This document shows, one piece after another, positions 52,849 to 61,504 of a DNA stretch of 64,000 bases. Positions within the stretch are counted from its first letter, which is position 1. The number at the start of each line of letters is the position of its first letter. The stretch is from Megamonas funiformis (GTDB lineage: Bacteria > Bacillota > Negativicutes > Selenomonadales > Selenomonadaceae). Below the pieces are notes generated by a model that saw only the letters and a list, made by a program, of their open reading frames with translations, did no database searches and was not told the origin of the DNA. The translations under genes were made by a program, and so were the position numbers. Where the stretch lies: the NCBI RefSeq assembly GCF_010669225.1, contig NZ_CP048627.1, positions 2,307,292 through 2,371,291 of the forward strand, in the 5' to 3' direction.

Positions 52849-53133
52849 AAGGTTCAATGCTATAAATATGAAAGTCAATTTCTTTATCTGTTTGAATTTT
52901 ATCATAATATGAAATAAATTTCAATATTTTATATAAATAAAAATTTTTATAAAATTAAATATAAAGAAATATTATTTAATTTATTTCGTAAAAATGACAT
53001 TACTTATTAATTTAATCAATAATATTTCATTTTTATGATGATATATTTCGTTTTATAGAAAAAATAATATAAAAAATTTTTTTATAAATAAATAAAAACT
53101 TATAAGTAAAATTAAAAGCAAAAGTAAATATAA

Positions 53134-53165
53134 AAAAGAGCAGACATTAAGTCTGCTCTTTGTAT
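53134..53165 (-). terminator. Terminator of the porin at 53200
   Basis: AAAGAGCAGAC pairs with GTCTGCTCTTT around ATTAA; A-run on + gives a T-run on the minus transcript. Confidence 0.82.
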
Positions 53166-53199
53166 ATTACTATTAAATTTCAGTCTTACTGAGTGTTTA

Positions 53200-54468
53200 T
53201 CAGAAGAAGAAGTCAACATTAGCGAAGAATTTGCTTGCATCTTGACCAGATACAGTTTCTTCACCATCGAAGTACTGAATAGTAGCAAGGATGTTTTCAG
53301 CAGGAACATAAGAAGCACCTACTACTGCACCTTTGTAACCAGTACCGATGATATCATCATAAGTTGGAGCGATAGAAGCAAATGTTTCAATTTGACGGTA
53401 ACCAGCATACATACCCCAAGAACCAGCGTCTGCAGGATTAGCACCTTTGTATTGAAGTTCAGCAGTCCATGCTTGGTCTTCAGTATTAGCTTCAGTATTT
53501 TGAGCGTATTCACCAACAAATGCTACATTTTTATCAAATGCATATTTACCGCCAGCATACCAGAAGTTAGCAGTATTATCATCAGCATTTAATACATAGT
53601 CTGCCTTATATTTAGCATCAATACCAGTTAATGCAGTATAACCAGCGTTAAGAGCTAAATTATCATTTGGAGTGTAGTCAAATTGTACACCATAATATTC
53701 AGCAGTAATATCTTTAGCATTGCCTTTATAGTCTACAGAATGATCATCTTCACTATAACGACCAGCAGCTAAAGTAGTTTTGAATTCATCGCTACCAAAT
53801 GCAACTGTACCACCAGAGATACGATCATCAAAGAGTAAACCTTGAGCAGTGAATACTGGAGTACGACCAGCAGTAACTGTAGCACCGAAGAGAGGACCTT
53901 CAACATAAGCACGGTCAACAACAACACCATCATTATTTTCATCTGTAGAAAGATTCATTTCATAGTCTAAACGAGCATTAGCTGTCCAACCGGAGTTACC
54001 GATATAAGCTTTTGGTTCAAGACGGAATAAAACTTTGTTATGAGTTTCATCACCAGCTTTAGAATCACGATCAATGTCATAATAACGATAACGGAGTTCT
54101 CCGCCCCATTTAACGTTGTCGGATTTCTTTTCAAGGTCAGCAACGCGAACGCCAAGGTTATCAAGTTCTTCAGCGAATTCAGCAGCTAATTTGTCAACGA
54201 GAGCTTTATCAGCTTTTTCAAGATCTGTTTTAGCCATAGCGCGAGCTACGATCTGAGCCATTTCATAACGAGTCATAGTGTTTTGGCCTTTGTAAGTGCC
54301 ATCTGGGTAACCATCGATAACACCATCAGCAGCAAGAGTAGTAACAGCATCATAAGCCCAGCTATCAGCAGGAACATCGCTGAAAGGATTTGCAGCAGCA
54401 AAAGTTGTGCTAGCAGCGCCAACTACGAGAGCAGCAGTAATTGCAGAAACAAGAGTTTTTTTAGACAT
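53200..54468 (-). CDS. SLH-domain outer-membrane porin
   Basis: 422 residues. Signal peptide 1-24, SLH domain (NPFSDVPADSWAYDAVTTLA, DGYPDGTYKG, TRYEMAQIVARAMAKTDLE), helix with DLEKKSDNVKWGGE, then the barrel ending FFANVDFFF with terminal Phe. Barrel segments such as YVEGPLFGATVTAGRTP and KDITAEYYGVQFDYTPNDNLALNAGY are shared with the porin at 4735, closer than with its tandem neighbour at 51433. This pattern points to recombination or gene conversion within the family. GGAGG before the ATG. Codon use looks adapted for high expression. Confidence 0.94.
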   Translation of the reverse strand: MSKKTLVSAITAALVVGAASTTFAAANPFSDVPADSWAYDAVTTLAADGVIDGYPDGTYKGQNTMTRYEMAQIVARAMAKTDLEKADKALVDKLAAEFAEELDNLGVRVADLEKKSDNVKWGGELRYRYYDIDRDSKAGDETHNKVLFRLEPKAYIGNSGWTANARLDYEMNLSTDENNDGVVVDRAYVEGPLFGATVTAGRTPVFTAQGLLFDDRISGGTVAFGSDEFKTTLAAGRYSEDDHSVDYKGNAKDITAEYYGVQFDYTPNDNLALNAGYTALTGIDAKYKADYVLNADDNTANFWYAGGKYAFDKNVAFVGEYAQNTEANTEDQAWTAELQYKGANPADAGSWGMYAGYRQIETFASIAPTYDDIIGTGYKGAVVGASYVPAENILATIQYFDGEETVSGQDASKFFANVDFFF

Positions 54469-54540
54469 AATAAAACTCCTCCTATAAAATATATTTTTTG
54501 TTCAATAGAAAATATATTGTTAGGAGAAATGATTGTGTAT

Positions 54541-54559
54541 GAGTATCCACGTTTCCTCA
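54541..54559 (-). promoter_or_regulatory. Shared porin leader motif, copy B
   Basis: TGAGGAAACGTGGATACTC on the minus strand, ending 72 bases before the porin ATG. Position and sequence match copy A. The spacer to the IS605-type element (54600-54880) is AT-rich without other features. Confidence 0.6.
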
Positions 54560-55006
54560 ACTTTTTTTCCTCTGCTCAATATATCTTTTCTTGAACTACT
54601 AAAATGATAGCATAAAGATAAAAAAAATGCAACTTTGTAACAGAAAGATTATTTTAAATTATTAAATAATATTGACGAAAGAGGTTATTTTATTTATGAA
54701 AAATAGTAAAATTTTAAAATAAATGAAATAAAATTTAATAAATATGAATGGTTTTTGGTGCAAATAAATCAATATTAAGAAATAAAATATCGGAATATGT
54801 GATTTATTAAAATCAAATTAAAATTTAATTAAAAAGTAAATTAGAGATAAAAACAGTGATATTTAGTATAATAAAATTTAACCATACTGAGCAAGAAGTC
54901 TCCTACCTCTAAGGTAGTGAGATGAATTGCTCCTTAGGAGATTGACTGGATATATGTTTTATGAGATAATCTTATTGGTCGAATATAAAAAAATGTGGTG
55001 ATTATA

Positions 55007-55420
55007 ATGAATTTAGACAACAATGCTCATTCAGTATTTTTGCTAAATTATCATTTAGTATTAGTCATAAAATATAGAAGAAAAGTTTTTGATGACAACA
55101 TTTCTTCACGAGCTAAAGAAATATTTGAGTATATATCTCCTAAATATAATATAACTTTGCAAGAATGGAACCATGATGAAGATCATGTTCATATATTATT
55201 TAGAGCTCATCCTAAAAGTGAAATAAGTAAATTTATAAATGCTTATAAAAGTGCTAGTAGTAGACTTATAAAAAAAGAGTTTCCAAGTATTCGTAAAAAA
55301 TTATGGAAAGAATATTTTTGGAGTCAAAGTTTTTGTTTGCTCACTACAGGCGGTGCGCCAATAAATATTCTTAAGAAATATATTGAAAGTCAGGGTATAA
55401 AAAATGGTAAGAAAAGCTAA
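55007..55420 (+). CDS. tnpA: IS200/IS605-family Y1 transposase TnpA
   Basis: ATG 55007 after GGTGAT; an upstream GTG is in frame but lies in the ribosome-binding area. 137 residues, the usual size. HUH motif at His60-Val-His62 (DHVHIL) and the catalytic Tyr125 in LKKYIESQG are intact, along with NYHLVLVIKYRRKVF. It cuts and joins single-stranded DNA at the element's hairpin ends. It overlaps tnpB by 17 bases. Confidence 0.95.
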   Translation: MNLDNNAHSVFLLNYHLVLVIKYRRKVFDDNISSRAKEIFEYISPKYNITLQEWNHDEDHVHILFRAHPKSEISKFINAYKSASSRLIKKEFPSIRKKLWKEYFWSQSFCLLTTGGAPINILKKYIESQGIKNGKKS

Positions 55421-56531
55421 GTCAGATAGTTTATCTAAAAAAGCATACAAATTTAGAATATATCCTAGTGAAGAACAAAAGATTTTCTTTGCTAAAACAT
55501 TTGGTTGTACTCGTTTTATTTATAATCAAATGCTTGCAGATAAAATATCTTATTATGAAAAAACGAAAGGAATGCTCCATAATACTCCTGCTCAATATAA
55601 AAAAAAATATCTTTGGCTTAAAGAAGTAGATAGTTTAGCATTAACTAATGCACAGAAAAATTTAGAGACTGCGTATGATAATTTTTTCAAAAATACTAAA
55701 ATAGGATTTCCAAAATTCAAAGCAAAAAGAAAAACAAAAAAAGCATATACCACTAATAATGTAAATAATAATATAAAAATAGTGAATAATTATCTAAAAA
55801 TACCTAAGATAAAATCACTAATTAAAATAAAAATACATCGTAATATTCCAGATAATTACAAATTAAAATCTGTAACAATAAGTCAATCCGCAAGTGGAAA
55901 GTATTTTGCAAGTATTCTTTTCGAATATGAAAACCAAGTAATCGAAAAGAAGTCAAAAACTTTTGTAGGATTAGATTTTTCCATGCACGAATTATATGTT
56001 GATTCAGAAGGAATATATGCAAATTATCCTAAATACTACAGACAAGAACAGCTAAAACTAGCAAGAGAACAAAGAAAATTTTCTAAAATGGAAAAAGGAA
56101 GTAAGAATAGAGAAAAACAACGAATAAAACTAGCGATAGTTCATGAAAAAGTAGCAAACCAAAGAAAAGATTTTCTACATAAATTATCCAAAAAACTTAT
56201 AGAAAAATTTGATTGTGTTTGTATAGAAGACTTAAATATGAAGGCATTAAGTCAAGTATTAAATTTTGGAAAATCAGTAATGGATAATGGTTGGGGAATG
56301 TTTGTAAATTTTTTAGATTATAAGAGTAAAGAAGTAGGAAAGAAATTAGTAAAAGTAGGGAAATATTTTGCAAGTTCGCAAATTTGTAGTAATTGTGGAT
56401 ATAAAAATAAAGAAGTAAAAGATTTGTCTATAAGACAATGGAAATGCCCAAATTGTAAAGTAGTGCATGATAGAGACATAAATGCAGCGATAAATATAAG
56501 AAATGAAGGCATGAGAATAGTCTTAGGATAA
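55404..56531 (+). CDS. tnpB: TnpB RNA-guided nuclease (IS605-associated)
   Basis: 375 residues. RuvC acids Asp191 (GLDFSMHELYVD), Glu275 (CIEDLNMKAL) and Asp358 (HDRDINAAIN) are present; zinc ribbon C328-x2-C331 ... C348-x2-C351. The start at 55404 lies inside tnpA. It differs clearly from the IS607-associated TnpB at 40662, so the window holds two independent TnpB systems. Predicted to be an active RNA-guided DNA endonuclease. Confidence 0.94.
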   Translation: MVRKAKSDSLSKKAYKFRIYPSEEQKIFFAKTFGCTRFIYNQMLADKISYYEKTKGMLHNTPAQYKKKYLWLKEVDSLALTNAQKNLETAYDNFFKNTKIGFPKFKAKRKTKKAYTTNNVNNNIKIVNNYLKIPKIKSLIKIKIHRNIPDNYKLKSVTISQSASGKYFASILFEYENQVIEKKSKTFVGLDFSMHELYVDSEGIYANYPKYYRQEQLKLAREQRKFSKMEKGSKNREKQRIKLAIVHEKVANQRKDFLHKLSKKLIEKFDCVCIEDLNMKALSQVLNFGKSVMDNGWGMFVNFLDYKSKEVGKKLVKVGKYFASSQICSNCGYKNKEVKDLSIRQWKCPNCKVVHDRDINAAINIRNEGMRIVLG

Positions 56532-56650
56532 AATAAAAAATAAAGAACCGTGGGATGCACGGGGATAGCTTGCTTATGCTTACAACAAAAGTTGTATCGA
56601 ACAAGAAGCCCCACTTCTAAGCGATAGCGAAAGTGGTGGGAGTACATCAC
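56440..56650 (+). ncRNA. Predicted omega-RNA of the IS605-type TnpB
   Basis: In this family the guide RNA scaffold runs from the 3' end of tnpB through the right-end hairpin, and the guide is read from the flank. Here the flank begins AAGGATTAGGAATGAC at 56651, which is the left arm of a terminator. The 5' boundary is not visible from sequence. Confidence 0.5.
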
Positions 56651-56690
56651 AAGGATTAGGAATGACAAAATTCTTAATCCTTTTTTTATT
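56651..56690 (+). terminator. Terminator hairpin directly abutting the IS605-type right end
   Basis: AAGGATTAGGAAT (56651-56663) pairs with ATTCTTAATCCTT (one mismatch) and runs into eight T. No gene other than the transposon lies upstream, so it now ends tnpB/omega-RNA transcription. Confidence 0.75.
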
Positions 56691-56828
56691 ATGTCTATAT
56701 TATATAGAAGAAAAAATATTTATCTGAGTTTCAAGAGTGCATAATACTTGTCATTTTGGTAAAAATGATGTATACTATGAGAAAATATTTGTCTTTATAT
56801 TGTGCAATTTTAAAGGAGATGTATTATT

Positions 56829-58082
56829 TTGTTAAGTCGTATTGGAAAAAAATATCAAGAAATGGCTTTATTAAAACTAATAGTTTTAGGGCTTATAATT
56901 GGTATTTTCATTGCAGTGGCTGTGCCGACAGCTGTACCTGCCGTAGCTATCTTAGGGGATTTATTCGTTAAAGCTTTAAAAGGTATTGCACCTATTTTGG
57001 TATTTATTTTAGTAATGAACGCTATGGCACAAAAAAATGCAGAAGCTAGTGCATCTATGAAACCTATTGTTAAATTGTATGTACTCGGAACATTTTTTGC
57101 TTCTTTAGTAGGCGTATCTATGTCATTTTTATTCCCTACAACATTACAATTACAAGTTGCAGATGCTACAATAGCACCACCAAGTGGTATCGTAGAAGTT
57201 TTACATAATTTACTTATGAGTATCGTTGATAATCCTGTTAATGCTTTAGTTAATGCAAATTATATTGGTATTTTAGCTTGGGCTATTTTAGCAGGTGTAG
57301 CTTTACATGCTTCTTCCGATAAAACTAAAACTATGATTGCTGATTTAGCTAGTGCTGTTACAAAAATTGTAAAATGGATTATTCGTTTTGCTCCATTTGG
57401 TATTATGGGCTTAGTAGCAAATGCAGTAGGAACAAGTGGTATTGGTGCTCTTTTAGGTTATGCTCATTTACTTGTTGTATTGCTTGGAGCATTCTTCATC
57501 GTTGCGCTTGTTATGAATCCATTAATCGTATTCTTACACATTCGTCGTAATCCTTATCCATTAGTATTTGCTACTCTTCGTGAAAGTGGTTTATATGCAT
57601 TTTTCACTCGTAGTTCTGCTGCTAATATTCCAGTAAACCTTTCTTTATGTAAACGTCTTGGGTTAAATGAAGATACTTATTCTATCTCTATTCCACTTGG
57701 TGCAACAATCAATATGTCTGGTGCTGCTATTACAATTGCTATTCTTTCCCTGGCAGCTGCTCATACACTTGGTATTGAAGTTGATATTTTGATGGCATTA
57801 TTATTATCTATAATCGCTACAGTTGGCGCTTGTGGTGCTTCAGGTGTAGCTGGTGGTTCATTGTTACTCATTCCAGTAGCATGTGCATCTTTTGGTATTA
57901 GTAATGATATCGCAATGCAAGTTGTAGGTGTAGGCTTTATTATTGGTGTGCTCCAAGACTCTTGTGAAACAGCTTTAAATAGTTCTAGTGATGTATTATT
58001 CACAGCAACAGCAGAATTTGCTGCTCGTTCTAAAGAAGGAACTCTTGATGTAAAAGATATGGTTCCACAAAATAGAGCTTGA
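56829..58082 (+). CDS. sstT: Serine/threonine:Na+ symporter
   Basis: TTG start at 56829, 8 bases after AAGGAGAT. 417 residues, DAACS fold but of the SstT branch: [33 protein letters not shown] (replacing the SSSTLP hairpin), [16 protein letters not shown] and [16 protein letters not shown]. It imports serine and threonine with Na+. Monocistronic, downstream of the IS605-type element. Confidence 0.93.
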   Translation: MLSRIGKKYQEMALLKLIVLGLIIGIFIAVAVPTAVPAVAILGDLFVKALKGIAPILVFILVMNAMAQKNAEASASMKPIVKLYVLGTFFASLVGVSMSFLFPTTLQLQVADATIAPPSGIVEVLHNLLMSIVDNPVNALVNANYIGILAWAILAGVALHASSDKTKTMIADLASAVTKIVKWIIRFAPFGIMGLVANAVGTSGIGALLGYAHLLVVLLGAFFIVALVMNPLIVFLHIRRNPYPLVFATLRESGLYAFFTRSSAANIPVNLSLCKRLGLNEDTYSISIPLGATINMSGAAITIAILSLAAAHTLGIEVDILMALLLSIIATVGACGASGVAGGSLLLIPVACASFGISNDIAMQVVGVGFIIGVLQDSCETALNSSSDVLFTATAEFAARSKEGTLDVKDMVPQNRA

Positions 58083-58104
58083 TAATAATTTATAAATGAT
58101 AATA

Positions 58105-58150
58105 GGCGACATTTTAAGCTTTAATTGCTTTTAATGTCGCTCTTATTTTT
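58105..58150 (+). terminator. Terminator after sstT
   Basis: GCGACATTTTAAG pairs with CTTTTAATGTCGC (small internal irregularity) around 58105-58140, followed by TCTTATTTTT. Confidence 0.75.
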
Positions 58151-58166
58151 ACTTTTATTTAAAATA

Positions 58167-58200
58167 AAAAGGACTTAGTTTTATAAAACTAAGTCCTTTT
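58167..58200 (-). terminator. Terminator of the ptsH-ptsI operon
   Basis: AAAAGGACTTAGTTTTA pairs with TAAAACTAAGTCCTTTT with almost no loop; A- and T-runs on both strands, so it may be bidirectional. Confidence 0.82.
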
Positions 58201-58216
58201 CTATAAGTAGCTTAAA

Positions 58217-58579
58217 CTACATTAATTTATGTTCAAGTTCTTGTATTTTCTTTTTATGATGTTCAATGGCAAATTTTAAATGACTTTGAACTTCATCGCT
58301 AGTAGCCTGTTTAAAAGCTTCTTCTAGTTTAGCTAGGCGAGTCCTAACTTCAAGAAGTTCATCACTTAATATGGTTTTTTCATTTAAACCAATGCCATAA
58401 ACAGTTCTGATATCATTCAATATAATATCAGCATAACCTGGTTCAGATGATACAGTTTCAAGATATTTTGCTAATTCATAAATGATACTATAAGGATCTT
58501 TTCCTTCATTTAGCCATTTTAACAAATTCATCTTGATATTTTGCTCTTTACCATGAGCAGAATTAATATTATCTGTCAT
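58217..58579 (-). CDS. Small coiled-coil hypothetical protein in the pts operon
   Basis: 120 residues, soluble, no signal peptide. The N-terminal half is helical with WLNEGKDPYSIIYELAKYLETVS; the C-terminal 50 residues form a charged heptad-like coiled coil (EVRTRLAKLEEAFKQATSD ... HHKKKIQELEHKLM). I do not recognise a family. It follows ptsI by two bases, so it is translated from the pts mRNA and may relate to PTS control, but nothing in the sequence proves this. Confidence 0.65.
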   Translation of the reverse strand: MTDNINSAHGKEQNIKMNLLKWLNEGKDPYSIIYELAKYLETVSSEPGYADIILNDIRTVYGIGLNEKTILSDELLEVRTRLAKLEEAFKQATSDEVQSHLKFAIEHHKKKIQELEHKLM

Positions 58580-58581
58580 TA

Positions 58582-60288
58582 TTATAATGCTGTTTGAAGA
58601 TATTCTTTAATAGCGTTTCCATCTTCCATAGTCATAACAGTGTCTAAAGCTGCTTTAGCTTGAGCAGATGTTATGGAACGGATTTTTTCTTTTACGCGTG
58701 GAATAGATGGAGCACTCATGGAAAGTTCGTTGATACCCATTGCCATTAAAATAGCAGCAGCATTAGGGTCACTAGCCATTTCACCGCACATACCTACCCA
58801 AATATTATTATTACGAGCAGACTCAATAGTGAGTTTAATGAGGCGAAGAACAGCTGGATTAAAGTGATTATAAAGATAACTTACATTAGTGTTAACACGG
58901 TCAACAGCAAGTGTATATTGAACAAGGTCATTAGTACCAATGCTAAAGAAATCAAGGTATTTAGCAAGTACAGGAGTCATTACAGCAGCTGCTGGAGTTT
59001 CAACCATGATACCAAGTTGAACATTATTGGAGAATGGTTTTTCTTCATGAGCAAGCTGTGATTTAGCTTCTTCGATAATTGCACGTACTTGTTTTACTTC
59101 TTCTACGTTGATAACCATTGGGAGCATCATTGCTGCTTTACCATAAAGACCAGCACGTAAAATAGCTTTAACCTGTGGCATAAATACTTCACGACGGTTT
59201 AAACAAATACGAATTGCACGGTAACCTAAGAAAGGATTTTCTTCTTCTGGGATATTTAAGTAAGGGAGTGGTTTATCGCCACCGATATCCATTGTGCGAA
59301 TTACACATAAATGACCATTGCATTTTTCAATAGCTTCTTTATATGCTTTAAATTGAGTTTCTTCATCAGGAATAGTATCTCTACCCATGAATAAGAATTC
59401 AGAACGGAATAAACCAACGCCTTTAGCACCAAATTTCATAGCAGCTTCAACATCTAAATGAGTGCTGATGTTAGCCATAAGGTCAACTTCTACACCATCT
59501 TTAGTTACTGTAGGAAGTTTGGAAAGCTGAGCATAATGTTCTTTTAAGCGGCGTTGTTCTTCTAATTTTACCTGATAGGAAGCGATTAAATCTTCAGTTG
59601 GTTCAACAAAGATTTCACCAGTTTCACCATTTAAGATAACTTCAGCATTATCAGGAATATCTTTAATTTTATCGCCAAGACCTGCAACAGTAGGGATAGC
59701 TCTTGCTTTAGCAATGATTACAGCATGGCAAGTAGTACTACCATTACCTAAAATTACACCAGCAATTTTTTCAGTAGGAATGTTAGCGATAACAGATGGT
59801 TCAATTTCTTCTCCGCAGAGAATTACAGCACCACCATCAACTGTTTTTTCTTTAAGACCTAAAATACGTCTTGTTACGCGTTTACCAACATCGCGGATAT
59901 CTACAGCACGTTCACGGAAATAAGTGTCGTCCATTTGTTCAAAGATAGATGCATTTTCTTCAGACGCTTCAAGTACAGCTTTTGGTGCACTTCCACAAGC
60001 GCCGAGTTTTAACATAGCATTTTCTTCGAGCATAGGGTCTTGTACCATCATACGATGTGCTTCCATAATGCCTGCTTGTTCAAGCATGCCTTTATCACGA
60101 AGTGTTTTAATATTTGTTTGAAGTACTTCAGCTGCATAAGCTAAAGCTTCTTTAATTTTTGATACTTCTTCTTCAGCAGTTCCTGGAGTGTAAGCATCAA
60201 TATAAGATTGTAAATCTTCTCCGAGTTTCATTACTTTGGCAATAGAAATACCAGTAATAACTCCTTTTCCTCTTAATTCGTACGGCAA
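58582..60288 (-). CDS. ptsI: Phosphoenolpyruvate-protein phosphotransferase (enzyme I)
   Basis: 568 residues. N-terminal HPr-binding and phosphohistidine domains with His188 in NGSTTCHAVIIAKARAIP, a linker, then the PEP-binding barrel: GLFRSEFLFMGR, DIGGDKPLPYL, FLGYRAIR, GIMVETPAA and FSIGTNDLVQYTLAVDR with GMCGEMASDP. It transfers phosphate from PEP to HPr, starting PTS sugar uptake and signalling. It lies 40 bases after ptsH. No sugar-specific enzyme II is in the window. Confidence 0.96.
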   Translation of the reverse strand: MPYELRGKGVITGISIAKVMKLGEDLQSYIDAYTPGTAEEEVSKIKEALAYAAEVLQTNIKTLRDKGMLEQAGIMEAHRMMVQDPMLEENAMLKLGACGSAPKAVLEASEENASIFEQMDDTYFRERAVDIRDVGKRVTRRILGLKEKTVDGGAVILCGEEIEPSVIANIPTEKIAGVILGNGSTTCHAVIIAKARAIPTVAGLGDKIKDIPDNAEVILNGETGEIFVEPTEDLIASYQVKLEEQRRLKEHYAQLSKLPTVTKDGVEVDLMANISTHLDVEAAMKFGAKGVGLFRSEFLFMGRDTIPDEETQFKAYKEAIEKCNGHLCVIRTMDIGGDKPLPYLNIPEEENPFLGYRAIRICLNRREVFMPQVKAILRAGLYGKAAMMLPMVINVEEVKQVRAIIEEAKSQLAHEEKPFSNNVQLGIMVETPAAAVMTPVLAKYLDFFSIGTNDLVQYTLAVDRVNTNVSYLYNHFNPAVLRLIKLTIESARNNNIWVGMCGEMASDPNAAAILMAMGINELSMSAPSIPRVKEKIRSITSAQAKAALDTVMTMEDGNAIKEYLQTAL

Positions 60289-60328
60289 AGTACAAATCCC
60301 CCTCTCTCATTAACTCTCAGTTTAGAAA

Positions 60329-60592
60329 TTATTCTTCACCGAATTTGTTTTTGATGAGACCAGTAAGAGCATCAAGAGCTGCTTGAGCGTCGTCACCTTC
60401 AGCATTGATAGTGAGTTCAGTACCCTGAGTAAGACCAAGGCTCATGATCATAAGAATGCTTTTAGCATCAACAGTTTTACCTTTAGCAGTAAGTTTGATT
60501 TTGGAGCTGAATTTGTTAGCTTCCTGTACAAACATAGATGCAGGACGTGCATGTAAGCCAGTTTTGTTTTCAATAATAAGTGTAGTTTCCAT
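60329..60592 (-). CDS. ptsH: Phosphocarrier protein HPr
   Basis: 87 residues. Active-site His14 in TGLHARPAS and the regulatory Ser45 in AKSILMIMSLG are both present, so the protein can take part in transport and in Firmicute-type carbon control through HPr kinase. First gene of the ptsH-ptsI-small protein operon. AGAGAGGGG precedes the ATG. Confidence 0.97.
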   Translation of the reverse strand: METTLIIENKTGLHARPASMFVQEANKFSSKIKLTAKGKTVDAKSILMIMSLGLTQGTELTINAEGDDAQAALDALTGLIKNKFGEE

Positions 60593-60673
60593 TATAAATA
60601 AACCCCTCTCTTAATACATCATAGAACATAATTGTATATTTAACATTATCGTTTGAAAATTATGTCTTTGTTA

Positions 60674-60702
60674 ATTATAACTAAAAATTGCAAAAATGAC
60701 TA
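60674..60702 (-). promoter_or_regulatory. Candidate ptsH promoter
   Basis: On the minus strand TAGTCA (60702-60697), 17-bp spacer, TATAAT (60679-60674), leaving a leader of about 75 nt. The -35 box is weak. The intergenic stretch 60703-61006 is very AT-rich and shows no other feature. Confidence 0.55.
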
Positions 60703-61006
60703 GTGCATTTTGGAAAAAAATAAGAAATTTTCTAAAAAAACTTTAATTGAACATCATTTCTGTCATTTCCATAACTAAAACATAATAAATCAAAAGAAAT
60801 GTTATTTTTAAATATCGGTTTTATTACGAAGTGAAAGTCTTATAATAATGGATAAATTTTTATTTGTTAAAGTAAATTATATCTGAAAATCTCTCAATAT
60901 ATAATGTTAAATGCTGTTTATTTTAACTTATAGAATTTTATTCATAGAAAAATTTTTGGTTGGTTTATTTTTATATTAAGAAATAAATAAAAAAGTTAGC
61001 TTTTTC

Positions 61007-61035
61007 TTGAAATCAAAAAAAACGTAAATTATAAT
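61007..61035 (+). promoter_or_regulatory. Promoter of the thioesterase-dacA operon
   Basis: TTGAAA (61007-61012), a 17-bp spacer and TATAAT (61030-61035), 31 bases before the GTG start: a near-consensus vegetative promoter. Confidence 0.78.
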
Positions 61036-61066
61036 AAAATTTATCTATAAAGGCAGGTGAAAAAGT

Positions 61067-61504
61067 GTGAAACAATTTAATCAAGATAATATGAAAAGTA
61101 TAAGTGATTATATCAACAATTTTTATGAAGATAATCCCTTTACAAAACATTTAGGTGTGGATATTGTTTCGATTGATAAGGGTAATGTATGTGTTAGTCT
61201 GACAATTAAACATGAACATACAAATGTTTATGGCATAGCTCATGGTGGTGTGATTATGTCCCTTTGCGATATGGCTATGGGCGCAGCCTGTCTTAGTGTG
61301 GGAAAAAAAGTAGTAACTTTGGATTTTAATATTAATATTTTAAAATCTATTGATATGGAAGATGTGGCTATTGTAAAAGGAATGATTATTCATAATGGAA
61401 GAAGTACAGTAGTTGCTGAATGTGAAGTTTTTAATAAAGATAATAAATTATGTGCCAAAGCTCGTGGTACATTTTTTGTGATAGGACGATTAGCTAGTGA
61501 ATGA
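61067..61504 (+). CDS. PaaI-family hotdog thioesterase
   Basis: GTG start at 61067 after GCAGGTGA. 145 residues. The hotdog fold signature includes NPFTKHLGVDIVSID, HTNVYGIAHGGVIMSLCDMAMGAAC with the conserved HGG catalytic region, and NGRSTVVAECEVF. These enzymes hydrolyse acyl-CoA or aryl-CoA thioesters in the cytoplasm. It overlaps the next gene's first codon region, so the two are coupled, though no functional link is obvious. Confidence 0.87.
   Translation: MKQFNQDNMKSISDYINNFYEDNPFTKHLGVDIVSIDKGNVCVSLTIKHEHTNVYGIAHGGVIMSLCDMAMGAACLSVGKKVVTLDFNINILKSIDMEDVAIVKGMIIHNGRSTVVAECEVFNKDNKLCAKARGTFFVIGRLASE

Larger units (their letters stand above)
54885..56650 (+). mobile_element. IS605-type transposon (Y1 transposase TnpA plus TnpB)
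   Basis: Left-end hairpin TCTCcTACC...GGTAgtGAGA at 54899-54922; right-end hairpin CCCCACTT...AAGTGGTGGG at 56609-56640, with the tip ending ATCAC at 56650. Both ends share GA(G/A)CAAGAAG before the hairpin. The exact left cleavage point is uncertain by about 10 bases. Both genes are intact and overlap. A relic of the same right end occurs at 6008-6060. Confidence 0.85.
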
